DNA from: an uncultured Pseudophaeobacter sp. | Lineage (GTDB): Bacteria > Pseudomonadota > Alphaproteobacteria > Rhodobacterales > Rhodobacteraceae | DNA: 64,000 bases | Assembly (NCBI GenBank): GCA_905479575.1 | Contig: CAJQNB010000002.1 | Coordinates: forward strand, 1 to 64,000 | Direction: 5' to 3' | In this document: piece by piece, positions 15,834 to 24,650 of the stretch | Layout of the letters: every line of letters begins with the position of its first letter | Position numbering within the stretch: the stretch's first letter is position 1 | The notes under the pieces: model-generated | Seen by the model: the letters and a program-made list of their open reading frames with translations, nothing else | What the model was told of the DNA's origin: nothing | Database searches by the model: none | Program-made: the position numbers and the translations under genes

Positions 15834-17582
15834 ATGCACACAGTCAAGACACGCACTTTCACCACCCGGCTCACGACGCTCCTGAAGACCATCTATCCTG
15901 ATCAGGACGCCAGTCTTCTGGTGGACAAAATCATGGATGCGTTTTGGCCAGAGAACCAACAGCCGCGTAAGCGCGGGCGTTTGCCCAGCAACAACCTATG
16001 GACCGAACGGGACGCGCTGCTGATAACCTATGGCAACTCGATCCTGGACGGCGCTCACAAACCATTGGATCTGATGCATGACTTTCTGCTGCGTCGCATG
16101 AAAGGCCTGGTCAATGGCGTGCATATTTTGCCCTTCTTTCCCTTTACCTCTGACGACGGCTTTGCTGTTTCGGATTTCAGGGCGGTAAACCCGCAGCTGG
16201 GAGACTGGCCGGACATCAACCGCATCAGCGAAGATTTTCATCTGATGTCGGATCTGGTTTTGAACCATGTCTCCAGTCAGGGCGCCTGGTTCAATAGCTA
16301 CCGACAGGGGCAATCCCCCTTTGACGGTTTCTTTTTTGAGGCCTCCCCCAAAGATGACCTGAGCAGCGTTGTCCGTCCACGCACCACCCCGCTGTTGCAG
16401 GAGGTCGAGACCGTGGACGGCCCCCGCCATGTCTGGTGCACCTTTAGCCATGATCAGATCGACCTGGATTTTCGCAACCCCGAGGTCTTGCTAGAGTTTT
16501 TGCGCATCATTCGGCTGCATGTGGACAACGGCGTGCGCATCATCCGGCTGGATGCGGTGGCCTTCTTGTGGAAAGAGGTCGGCACCAGTTCGATCCATCT
16601 GCCGCAGACCCATGCCATCGTGCAACTGATGCGGCTGCTGTGTGACTACGCGGTTGAGACCATAATTCTGCTCACGGAAACCAATGTGCCCAAGGCCGAA
16701 AACCTGAGCTATTTTGGCAATCGCAACGAAGCCCACGCGATCTACAACTTTCCGCTGCCGCCGCTGATCCTGCATGCTGTGATGTCCGGGTCTGCACAGT
16801 ACCTGCGCCGCTGGCAAAGCGGCATGCCACCAGCCCAGCTGGGATGTGCCTATCTGAATTTCACCGCCAGCCACGATGGCATCGGCATGCGCCCTGTTGA
16901 GGGCATCCTGCCAGAGCAGGAACAGGCCAAGATGATCAAAACGATCAAGGATATCGGTGGGCTTGTCTCGATGCGGGCACTGCCGGACGGTGGCGAAGCC
17001 CCCTATGAGATCAATACAACCTTCTACGAGGCAACCGGGCAGACCTTTGACGGGGCGGACGAGTACCATTTTGACCGCTTTCTGTGTTCGCAAACCATCG
17101 TGATGTCATTGGAGGGCATCCCCGCCTTTTATATTCATTCCATGCTGGCAACGCCGAATGATCACGCTCAGGTCGAACGGCGCGGCATGAACCGCGCGAT
17201 CAACCGTCATCGCTGGGACTACCCCAGGCTGAACGCCTTGTTGGATGATCCCACGTCGGTACAGGCACGCGTTCTTGCGGCATTGTCACACCGTTTGCAG
17301 GTCCGATCCAAACAACCCGCCTTTCACCCCAATGCCACCCAGTTCACCATGCCGCTGGACAACGCAGTCTTTGGCGTTTGGCGTCAAAGCCTTGACCGTC
17401 ATCAATCCATCTTTGCCCTGCACAATGTCAGCAATCAGCCGGCACAGGTGCCGCATATGTCGATGAACCTGATTGATGACGAACCCTGGGTGGATCTGCT
17501 GACCGGTGAGCAGATTGATATGATGCAGGAGGCCATTACCCTGGCCCCTTACCAATGTCGCTGGATCACCAATCGGGGTTAG
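15834..17582 (+). CDS. GH13 sucrose-phosphorylase-like enzyme, probable glucosylglycerate phosphorylase
   Basis: 582 residues from ATG 15834. GH13 motifs are in order: region I SDLVLNH (about 139-145), region II VRIIRLDAVAF with nucleophile D240, region III LLTETNVP with acid/base E282, and region IV ASHDGIG (345-351). The sequence type is that of GH13 subfamily 18, which contains sucrose phosphorylase, YcjM-type glucosylglycerate phosphorylase and relatives. The enzyme would split an alpha-glucoside with phosphate to glucose-1-phosphate. The convergent GT81 synthase and HAD phosphatase genes make glucosylglycerate the most likely substrate; that choice is inferred from context. The next gene ends 17 bases away, and no terminator was seen. 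Confidence 0.85.
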   Translation: MHTVKTRTFTTRLTTLLKTIYPDQDASLLVDKIMDAFWPENQQPRKRGRLPSNNLWTERDALLITYGNSILDGAHKPLDLMHDFLLRRMKGLVNGVHILPFFPFTSDDGFAVSDFRAVNPQLGDWPDINRISEDFHLMSDLVLNHVSSQGAWFNSYRQGQSPFDGFFFEASPKDDLSSVVRPRTTPLLQEVETVDGPRHVWCTFSHDQIDLDFRNPEVLLEFLRIIRLHVDNGVRIIRLDAVAFLWKEVGTSSIHLPQTHAIVQLMRLLCDYAVETIILLTETNVPKAENLSYFGNRNEAHAIYNFPLPPLILHAVMSGSAQYLRRWQSGMPPAQLGCAYLNFTASHDGIGMRPVEGILPEQEQAKMIKTIKDIGGLVSMRALPDGGEAPYEINTTFYEATGQTFDGADEYHFDRFLCSQTIVMSLEGIPAFYIHSMLATPNDHAQVERRGMNRAINRHRWDYPRLNALLDDPTSVQARVLAALSHRLQVRSKQPAFHPNATQFTMPLDNAVFGVWRQSLDRHQSIFALHNVSNQPAQVPHMSMNLIDDEPWVDLLTGEQIDMMQEAITLAPYQCRWITNRG

Positions 17583-17599
17583 CGTCCTGACCCTAAGGC

Positions 17600-18820
17600 C
17601 TACTGAAACTCAGCCTCATCCGCCTTGGCGGCTGCGGTCATATCCGACAGAAAGGTCGGATCCGCAGAATGGACGCGGTTCCAAGTGGGGATGAACGGCG
17701 TTTCATGTGGATTTTCCAAAAAGATCTGCCCAGCCCGCATGATATTTTCCGCAAACAGCTCGATCGCGCTTTCCTCGGCATGGCGGTCAATGGACAGGCC
17801 ATTCATTTTTGCGTCGTTGTAATAGGCTTCGAGCAGATCAAGCGCGCAGCGGTAATAGGTGGCCTTAAGGGTTCGAAAAACATTGGGTGTAAACACGGTT
17901 CCATCGGCGGCAAGCTTGCGAAAGATTGCTTTGCAGATATCTGTGGACATGCGGTTCAACCCGGCATTGGATTCTTCCGGGCTCAGGGACTGGTGTTTGT
18001 GATCATAGGCATCGCTGATATCGACCTGACAGACGGCTTTGGGCGCGAGGTTTCTCCAGGCCTCAGACAAGACACCGATTTCCAACCCCCAGTCGGAAGG
18101 GATGCGAAGGTCAGGCAGGATAGAGGTGCGCATGGCAAATTCGCCGGACAGCGGATAGCGAAAGCTGCGCAGGTAGTCGATATAGTCGCGGCTGCCGATC
18201 ACCCGGTTGAGCGCAATCAGCAAAGGGCTGACCAGCAGCCGGGTCACCCGGCCATTGATGTTGTTGCCACCGATGCGCGGATAATAGCCTTTGGCGACTT
18301 GATAGGGAAAGTTTGGATTGGCCATCGGGTAGACCAGCCGGGCCAGCATTTCTTTGTTGTAGGTCAGAATGTCACAATCATGGATCGCCATGACGGCGCT
18401 GTCGGCGCAGCCAATCAGATAGCCTAATGAGGCCCAGACATTTTTGCCCTTACCCTGCTCGGTAGGCGCCAGTCCCATTGCCTCCAGACGCGCCCCCAGC
18501 GCCAGCATGCGCGGGCTGTCGTTCCAGATCACGATATGATTTTGGCCCAGGCCTTTGAAAAATGTCTTTGCATGGCGAAACTGGGCTTCATTGGCCGCAT
18601 CCAGGCCAATGATGATCCTGTGCAGATAGCTGACCTTGGCCAGTTCCGACAGAATATGCGGCATCGCCTGACCTTCGAGTTCGGAATACAGGCAGGGCAA
18701 AATGAGTGAAATTTTGCGCGATTGGGCAAAGACCGAAAGCTCGTGCTCCAATTCATCAGCGGACCGGGTGCGCAGGTTATGCAGGGTTGTGATGTTTCCG
18801 TTTTGATGGAAATCGGCCAT
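17600..18820 (-). CDS. gpgS: GT81 glycosyltransferase, probable glucosyl-3-phosphoglycerate synthase
   Basis: 406 residues, soluble GT-A fold. The nucleotide-sugar region is SLILPCLYSELEG (about 38-50) and the metal-binding DXD is IHDCDIL (D148, D150). The glycine/asparagine-rich stretch GYYPRIGGNNINGRVTRL and the GEFAMRT motif are family features of GpgS/mannosylglycerate synthase-like GT81 proteins. It would transfer glucose from NDP-glucose to 3-phosphoglycerate, the first step of glucosylglycerate synthesis, a compatible solute used under salt or nitrogen stress. It is the second gene of a pair with the HAD phosphatase (10-base gap). Confidence 0.87.
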   Translation of the reverse strand: MADFHQNGNITTLHNLRTRSADELEHELSVFAQSRKISLILPCLYSELEGQAMPHILSELAKVSYLHRIIIGLDAANEAQFRHAKTFFKGLGQNHIVIWNDSPRMLALGARLEAMGLAPTEQGKGKNVWASLGYLIGCADSAVMAIHDCDILTYNKEMLARLVYPMANPNFPYQVAKGYYPRIGGNNINGRVTRLLVSPLLIALNRVIGSRDYIDYLRSFRYPLSGEFAMRTSILPDLRIPSDWGLEIGVLSEAWRNLAPKAVCQVDISDAYDHKHQSLSPEESNAGLNRMSTDICKAIFRKLAADGTVFTPNVFRTLKATYYRCALDLLEAYYNDAKMNGLSIDRHAEESAIELFAENIMRAGQIFLENPHETPFIPTWNRVHSADPTFLSDMTAAAKADEAEFQ

Positions 18821-18830
18821 GAGTTTGATC

Positions 18831-19616
18831 CTACTTCATGTGCAACCGGTCGAGTAACTGTAGGACCGCCGTATTCCACCCCACGGGGCCTGCCTCTTTG
18901 GTGCGTAATATTTGACCCCGCGCCTCTCCCTTTAGCACTGGTAATGGAGCGCGATGTGGATTGGCCACGACAATACCAAAATCCACGTTTTCCAGCATTT
19001 GAATATCGTTGGGGGCGTCTCCCAGCGCGATTGTATGCTGTGGCTGGTATGTTTGCACAATTTTTAACAGTTTATCGGCCTTGTTGCCTCCAAAAGAGAG
19101 GGTAAGAAAACGTCCGCCCTGTTGCGCTGTCACCCCGTGCTCCAGAAGACAGGCCAGGAAATCCGCTTGCTGTTGCGCGGTGCCCAGCCACTGCCCGGGT
19201 TCAGAATACGCGCGCTGCTGTGCCAGTTTCGCCTGCGGCAGGGCCAGACCGGTCATTTCAACCAGCTGATTGGCGGTCATATCGCCAAAGCCGCGAAAAC
19301 ACTCGCGAAGCGCTCTGGGCAGTGTCTCAAGGGCAGATCTAACCGCATCATACTGCGCCCCCTGATGCGCGGTTGTGCCATGGGGCGAGAGAATGCCTGC
19401 GCCATTCTCGACAATGGCTGGCCAGCCTTCGAGCCCCAGTTCTGACCGCAAAGCGCCAATTTCAGCGGCGGTTTTGCTGCTTGCCAGGACAACTGCAGCG
19501 GAGATGCGTTTGAGCGCTGTCAAAGCCTCTTGCGCAGCGTCCCACCGATAGGTGTCATGGTCGATTAATGTACCATCCAGGTCGGTAAAGACCATCACGC
19601 TAAGGGGATTTGTCAT
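18831..19616 (-). CDS. HAD-family glucosyl/mannosyl-3-phosphoglycerate phosphatase
   Basis: 261 residues. HAD motif I is FTDLDGTLID (nucleophile D12, acid D14), motif II lies in VVLASSK, and motif IV is ALGDAPNDIQML near the C-terminus. The large cap inserted after motif II is of the Cof/MPGP type. The family includes mannosyl-3-phosphoglycerate phosphatase and its glucosyl counterpart. Being first in a two-gene operon with the GT81 synthase, it most likely removes phosphate from glucosyl-3-phosphoglycerate to release glucosylglycerate. Confidence 0.87.
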   Translation of the reverse strand: MTNPLSVMVFTDLDGTLIDHDTYRWDAAQEALTALKRISAAVVLASSKTAAEIGALRSELGLEGWPAIVENGAGILSPHGTTAHQGAQYDAVRSALETLPRALRECFRGFGDMTANQLVEMTGLALPQAKLAQQRAYSEPGQWLGTAQQQADFLACLLEHGVTAQQGGRFLTLSFGGNKADKLLKIVQTYQPQHTIALGDAPNDIQMLENVDFGIVVANPHRAPLPVLKGEARGQILRTKEAGPVGWNTAVLQLLDRLHMK

Positions 19617-19833
19617 AGGCTATTTATGCCCAGCCGTATTGGTCAGGACAAGGTGGCTGAGACCGGTGTTCGAATTTTGGCGCGCCTAAGCGCAGGCAGT
19701 GATGATTTTTTAGACGCAGGCGCATTCTGTAGTGCCGGTATCAGTGCTGGGCAGAACAGCGTTTGTCACGTCTCAGCTATGGTTTGCAGCTTCAATGGCG
19801 ATCAGTCATGGGGGTTTGTTTTACCTCTCAGGT

Positions 19834-21246
19834 TCAACGGGCGTCATATGCTGCCAGCGCTCTTTTGCGGCCCTCACCAATGCTGACAACCGGGGTTGGG
19901 TATGGATCGTCCTTTGACAGGCCCCAGGCACGCGGGCAGGCATCAAAAAACGCCAAAGCCTCTGGGCCGGGGGTTGGTGCGCGCTCTGCCAGAAACCGGT
20001 GAATGTAGGCCTGTTCGGCATCGAACTTTTGCGCCTGCGTTTCAGGATTGAAAATCCGGAAATAGGGCGCCGCATCTGGTCCGCTCCCGGCAACCCATTG
20101 CCATCCCATGGCGTTCGCCGCAGGGTCCCAATCAATGAGGCATTCCTCAAACCATTTCTGCCCAATGCGCCAGTGTTTTAGCATGTGTTTCGTCAGAAAA
20201 GACCCGACGATCATGCGGCCCCGATTGTGCATGTGGCCGGTCACGTACATCTCTCGCATGGCGGCATCCACAAGTGGAACCCCTGTGCGCCCCTGTTTCC
20301 ATCGCAGAACCGCTTCATCCTCGTGCTCCGACCATGGGAAGTCATCCCACTGTGATCTCCAGTTTTCCTGGGTGATCTGCGGGGTGTGATACACCAGATG
20401 GTAGGCAAACTCGCGCCAGACCAGTTCCCGCAGAAAATGTTCCGCCCCGCGCTGGCCTTCTAGATATCCACGTAGCCCCGCATGCCAGACCGTACGAGGG
20501 CCGATTTCACCCCAGGCCAGGTTTTCGGAAAGACGGGAAGTTGCGTTTTGGGCCGGGAAGTCGCGGCGGTCTTTGTAGTCTCCAATTCGCGCACTCATGA
20601 AATCGGCAAGACGCGCATTTGCCGCCTGCTCACCCACATTGGCATGTGGCGCCAAGATCCGTGCTCCGCGGTGCATTGCCGTTTCCAGCGCCCAGTCCTG
20701 TAACCGATCAGATTGCGGCCAGCTATCAGGAGCCAAAAGCTGCTGGGGGGCAGCCTCAGGCGGGGCAACATCCAGATCTTTTACAGCACGCCACATGGGG
20801 CTGTAGACCTTGAAGAAACCGCCTTGTTTGGTCTTGACCGCCCAGGGTTCAAAGAGCAGGTGACCCGGCCAGCTTCGCGGTTTGAAACCTGCGTCTTTCA
20901 GTGTTGATTTGACCTTTGTGTCGCGTGCAATCGCGTCTGGATCATAGGCGCGGGTCCACCAAATATCCTCGGCACCGGTTTCGCGCGCCAGGGCCAGCAG
21001 TTCCTCTGCAGCGGTTCCCCGCCGCAGGATCAGTCGGGATCCAACGCCCTTTAGGCGGTGTTCAAATTGTTCAATCGCTTGCGACAACCGCCATTTGGAG
21101 GCCGCCCCATAGGTTTCGGCAACTTCATCAAGCAAGACCACTGGAATAACTGGGCGTTGGCTCTGGCTGGCAGCTAAAATCGCCGCGTGCTCCGCCAGCC
21201 TGAAATCTCGACGGAACCAGAAAATGATGGGTTTTGAGCTTAGCAT
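19834..21246 (-). CDS. phrB: Deoxyribodipyrimidine photolyase (class I CPD photolyase)
   Basis: 470 residues. The N-terminal antenna-binding alpha/beta domain starts FWFRRDFRLAEHAA. The FAD-binding helical domain shows GRTGVPLVDAAMREM, NRGRMIVGSFLTKH and WDPAANAMGWQWVAGSGPD with the photolyase-type tryptophans. It repairs cyclobutane pyrimidine dimers in DNA with blue light. A possible stress-sigma promoter lies upstream at 21275-21304. Its neighbour in the opposite direction is a short-chain dehydrogenase gene. Confidence 0.95.
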   Translation of the reverse strand: MLSSKPIIFWFRRDFRLAEHAAILAASQSQRPVIPVVLLDEVAETYGAASKWRLSQAIEQFEHRLKGVGSRLILRRGTAAEELLALARETGAEDIWWTRAYDPDAIARDTKVKSTLKDAGFKPRSWPGHLLFEPWAVKTKQGGFFKVYSPMWRAVKDLDVAPPEAAPQQLLAPDSWPQSDRLQDWALETAMHRGARILAPHANVGEQAANARLADFMSARIGDYKDRRDFPAQNATSRLSENLAWGEIGPRTVWHAGLRGYLEGQRGAEHFLRELVWREFAYHLVYHTPQITQENWRSQWDDFPWSEHEDEAVLRWKQGRTGVPLVDAAMREMYVTGHMHNRGRMIVGSFLTKHMLKHWRIGQKWFEECLIDWDPAANAMGWQWVAGSGPDAAPYFRIFNPETQAQKFDAEQAYIHRFLAERAPTPGPEALAFFDACPRAWGLSKDDPYPTPVVSIGEGRKRALAAYDAR

Positions 21247-21602
21247 CTTACTTCACTTGTTTATTCTCTTTTACCCTATACGAAGGCTGGCCGGGAATGG
21301 TTCACTATCGTGCTTGGATTATTGCGGTGATCTGAACTCAGAATTGGACCGTATCACTTATACAAGGAAACCAAAGGGCCTGACCGTTTTTTGGGGACTG
21401 ATCCGATATTCAGGACAGGTGAAATCGAGGCGCGTTCAATGCAAAACAGAGAGATGCCAACAAAAATCCGGCCGCCTTCTACCCGGTCGCCTTCTATACA
21501 GCGGGCCTTGCGCCGTGAGGGCCGTCAGGATGGGCTGAGATCGTGGAGGGGCACGGGGTTGCGGTCCCCACACTGTAGCTTGTCACGATCGGGTGGGCGC
21601 GT
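21247..21602. other. 356-base divergent intergenic region between phrB and the dehydrogenase gene
   Basis: Apart from the candidate phrB promoter nothing specific was recognised. A short near-repeat (GCCGCCTTCTACCC / GTCGCCTTCTATAC) occurs near 21471-21499. Confidence 0.5.
21275..21304 (-). promoter_or_regulatory. Candidate RpoE-like promoter of phrB
   Basis: On the minus strand TGAACC is followed after exactly 18 bases by TATAGG, ending about 30 bases before the phrB start. The photo-oxidative stress sigma factor of Rhodobacter (RpoE-ChrR) is reported to use TGATCC and TAAGA-type boxes and to control photolyase. The match is partial (about two mismatches), so this is only a candidate. Confidence 0.3.
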
Positions 21603-22269
21603 ATGACACGCCGGGCACTTGTCATCGGGGCGTCGGGGGGGTATTGGTGCTGCGCTTTGTACCGCCCTGGCAAAACATGGCTCTGAGGTGACACAAATTT
21701 CGCGGACCGCAGACGGGTTCGACTTAACCAACCCCGAGAGTGTTGAGCGTGTTCTTGCGGCCTTCCATGGCCCCTTCGATACTGTTTTGGTTGCCAGTGG
21801 TATCCTTGCGACTGAGGGCGCGCGCCCCGAAAAATCGCTTTCGGAAATATCCGCAGAAAACATGGCGCAGGTCATGGCTGTAAATGCGATCGGCCCGGCG
21901 CTGGTTCTGCAAAACGTGCCACGGCTGCTGCCAAAAGACCGGCGCTGCGTCGTGGGGGTTATCACCGCTCGTGTCGGCTCGATCGGTGATAACCATCTCG
22001 GGGGGTGGTACAGCTACCGCGCGGCCAAGGCTGCGGCCAATCAAATTGTGCGCACGGCAGCCATTGAGATCGCGAGAAAGCGCAAAAACGCCATTGTCGT
22101 GTCCTTACATCCGGGCACGGTGGAGACCCCCTTCACCAAAGCCTATCCCGGCCACCAAAAGGTTGCTCCAAGTGAGGCGGCTGCAAACCTTGTTGCGGTT
22201 CTTGATCAGTTGTCTCCCAGCCAGAATGGAGGCTTCTTTGACTGGGCAGGAAAACCCGTTCCATGGTGA
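21603..22269 (+). pseudogene. Short-chain dehydrogenase/reductase broken by a G-run frameshift
   Basis: The frame from ATG 21603 reads MTRRALVIGASGG, a perfect first strand and glycine-rich NAD(P)-binding loop. After the seven-G run at 21635-21641 the frame fails, while the next frame continues IGAALCTALAKHGSEV, with the active-site YSYRAAKAAANQ motif and the conserved HPGTVETPFT, to a stop at 22269. One G too many explains the break. Reading from TTG 21619 in the second frame would lose the first Rossmann strand. If the extra G is a sequencing error this is an ordinary SDR of about 221 residues. The substrate is unknown. Confidence 0.8.
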
Positions 22270-22371
22270 AGCCGCTGTTTTGTATTGAGCTTCTAGACCA
22301 GCGCAGCACCGGCTGCGTTGATCTTTGACGCTCTGATCGCGGGAACAAACCGGATCAATTAGTGGTGCAGG

Positions 22372-23202
22372 TTATTGTGCTGCCTCATCTGGCTTGGCCC
22401 AGTCCTCCCAACGGGTGCCAGTGGTGACAATCGGCCCTTCCCAAGTAAACGGCATCTGGTGGATCGTTGTGTCGGATCCCTGTATCAAAAGCACAAAGTA
22501 AGACGGAGCCATGGGCGCTCCCTTTAACAGATCTGCTTCGTTAAAATCCGGGATCGACTGGTTGCCCGTCGAGGCGACGCTGGCAAACTGAACCCCGGCA
22601 AAACACCCGTGGATCGGTGCGTGAACATGGCCAAAATGTATGTAGTCAATTTTGGCTGAATGGGCAGCGATCAGATCCCGGAACGGGGCGCGGTCTCTTT
22701 CAACCAATGAAATTTTGTCTTCAGCTGGCAGACCCAACAGCATCGGGTTGTGATGCAGAAAAATGCGGGCGCGGTCACAATTGGCAAGCTCGTTGTGCAG
22801 CCAGGCACGGCGGGTCTCGCAGAAATGACCTGCGTGGGTCCGTTCCCCCACGCTGTCGAGATAAATAAAGCGCACGCCCTCCAGCGTTTCAGCGTAGTTG
22901 ACAAATCCCGCCCCATCAGTGGGGTGGTCGTTGAATACAGACAGAAATGTTTTGCGGTTGTCATGGTTCCCGATCAGCAAGCGCACCGGAATTTGCAGAT
23001 CTGCGACAGCCTGTTGCAGCGCTTCATAGGCGGCCTGTTCCCCCCAATGGGTCAGATCGCCCGTAATGATGACGCGTGTGGCATCCGGGTGATGTGTGGC
23101 GACATCCGCCAGGGCCTGTGCAAACCGCGCATGGGGATCCAGCCCGCCCATTTTTTCGCCGGGAACTGTCAGATGGATGTCAGAAATGTGGATTATTTTC
23201 AT
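22372..23202 (-). CDS. GpdQ-like cyclic nucleotide/glycerophosphodiester phosphodiesterase
   Basis: 276 residues of calcineurin-like metallophosphoesterase fold. All metal motifs are present: ISDIHL (residues 6-11), GDLTHW, GNHDNR, LHHNP and GHVHAPIHG. This is the class III phosphodiesterase/GpdQ group. It is the last gene of an operon with a Ugp-type importer, so hydrolysis of imported glycerophosphodiesters to glycerol-3-phosphate and an alcohol in the cytoplasm is the likely job. It has no signal peptide. A 60-base gap separates it from ugpB upstream. Confidence 0.88.
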   Translation of the reverse strand: MKIIHISDIHLTVPGEKMGGLDPHARFAQALADVATHHPDATRVIITGDLTHWGEQAAYEALQQAVADLQIPVRLLIGNHDNRKTFLSVFNDHPTDGAGFVNYAETLEGVRFIYLDSVGERTHAGHFCETRRAWLHNELANCDRARIFLHHNPMLLGLPAEDKISLVERDRAPFRDLIAAHSAKIDYIHFGHVHAPIHGCFAGVQFASVASTGNQSIPDFNEADLLKGAPMAPSYFVLLIQGSDTTIHQMPFTWEGPIVTTGTRWEDWAKPDEAAQ

Positions 23203-23265
23203 GGGTGCCTGTCCAGAATAAGGGCGGCCGCGTGAGCAATTTCACGCGACCGTTGATCAGATGAT

Positions 23266-24513
23266 TTAGCCGTTCGGCAGGAGATCGGCGACCTCTTCCA
23301 CCAGCTCTTGCTGAAGCTCTTTCATGTCGGTGGCATCGCCGGTGACAATGCGCTCGATCCCGTCATAAAGCACCTGGGTGATCGCCAGACCGTTGTCCCC
23401 CGGATAGGCCAACCAGTCACGCAGCAGCGGCAACTGGTCGACGGCAGTCTGCTTGTTTGGGTTCTGCTCATAGAAATCGGCCAGGATCACTTCGTTGGCA
23501 GCCTTGTTGGGGGGCATGTAGCCTGTGGTTTTTGCCACCTCTGACGCGCCTTCCCCGGAGGTGATGAACTTGAGCCAGGCCCATGCGGCCGCTTGTACCT
23601 TGGGATCCTCTGAGGTCGAGGTCAGCAAGGCGGCATTGCCCCCTGCGGGCAGGCCTTTGGGTGTTTCGCCCATGCCAGGAAACGGTCCGGTGACCAGCTC
23701 AAAATCACCCTGGGAACGCTCCACCGCCCCCAGAGCAGAGGTGGACCAGAACATCATGCCGATCTCACCCGCCGAGAAAGACGACAGGGCGGCTTTCCAC
23801 TCCAGGTTCTGCATCTCACATTTGCTGAAGATCGCCTGCATCTGCTCCATCGCAGCGAGGGCTTCGGGACTGTCGATGGTCACATGGCCATTTTCCACAA
23901 TGGCCTTGTCCTGGGACCACATCAGGGCCTGCATGAACCAATTGCCGGTGATGTTCCATCCCCAGAAGACCGGGTTGTCAACGCCGTTGGCTTTCATGGT
24001 TTCACAGGCGGAGATTACCTCGTCCCATGTGGTTGGCAGCGCCTCGATGCCACCCGCGTTGAGGACATCCATGTTGTAATATCCAACCGGCAGGGACACA
24101 GAGAATGGCAGGCCGTGCACCGCGCCACCAAAGGTGGAAAGCGACAGCATGGCATCGTGATAGCCCTCTTTGGCGAAATTTTCTTCCTTGGCGATAAAGG
24201 GCTCCAGTGATTTGGCAATGCCTTTATCGACCAGGATCTGCTGGCGGTTGAGACCCTGCATGGTTACATCCGGCAGGTTGCCCGACACAGCTTCGCGCAG
24301 GATGGTATTGGTGCCGTCCTCGTAGGATTCATAGGTGGCGCGGAACTTCACCTCGATGTTTGGATGGGCTTCTTTGAAGGCCGGCATCATGGCTTCATAC
24401 GTGACATCAAACAGATGGCTGTAGGGGTAGGCAAACTCAATGGTTACAGTGTCTTCGGCGAAAACGGCGGTGGCGCTCAGGGCCAAGGCCATTGCGGTGG
24501 CAGTCAGTTTCAT
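23266..24513 (-). CDS. ugpB: ABC importer substrate-binding protein, UgpB type
   Basis: 415 residues, with a clear signal peptide (MKLTATAMALALSATAVFA, cleavage before EDT). The mature protein is a family 1 (maltose-binding-like) solute-binding protein. The opening VTIEFAYPYSHLFD, later VPLNRQQILVDKG-like and LPAGGNAALLTST segments, match the sn-glycerol-3-phosphate binder UgpB. It acts in the periplasm and delivers substrate to the UgpA-UgpE permease. The ribosome site AGAGAGGA precedes the ATG. The gene lies 122 bases downstream of ugpE, with a hairpin in between. Confidence 0.87.
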   Translation of the reverse strand: MKLTATAMALALSATAVFAEDTVTIEFAYPYSHLFDVTYEAMMPAFKEAHPNIEVKFRATYESYEDGTNTILREAVSGNLPDVTMQGLNRQQILVDKGIAKSLEPFIAKEENFAKEGYHDAMLSLSTFGGAVHGLPFSVSLPVGYYNMDVLNAGGIEALPTTWDEVISACETMKANGVDNPVFWGWNITGNWFMQALMWSQDKAIVENGHVTIDSPEALAAMEQMQAIFSKCEMQNLEWKAALSSFSAGEIGMMFWSTSALGAVERSQGDFELVTGPFPGMGETPKGLPAGGNAALLTSTSEDPKVQAAAWAWLKFITSGEGASEVAKTTGYMPPNKAANEVILADFYEQNPNKQTAVDQLPLLRDWLAYPGDNGLAITQVLYDGIERIVTGDATDMKELQQELVEEVADLLPNG

Positions 24514-24594
24514 GGAATAGTCCTCTCTTGCCGGATCTAGGAGCCGATGTTTGCAGACGGGGGCTCCGGGGTTGTCCCTTGCGGGATTACGGGA

Positions 24595-24618
24595 GGGGGT
24601 GCCTTTGCGGGCGCCCCC
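24595..24618 (-). promoter_or_regulatory. Stem-loop between ugpE and ugpB
   Basis: GGGGGTGC and GCGCCCCC can pair (one G-U) around an 8-base loop in the ugpE-ugpB gap. It has no T tract, so it is more likely an mRNA-stabilising or attenuating hairpin that lets ugpB be expressed above the permease genes. That role is inferred. Confidence 0.5.
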
Positions 24619-24624
24619 ACGTTC

Positions 24625-24650
24625 ATTTCATGCCGCTATTTCATGCCGCT
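24625..24650. repeat. 13-base tandem duplication across the ugpE stop codon
   Basis: ATTTCATGCCGCT occurs twice in immediate succession. On the coding strand the first copy holds the last codons and stop of ugpE, and the second copy lies just after it in the untranslated gap. Confidence 0.85.
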
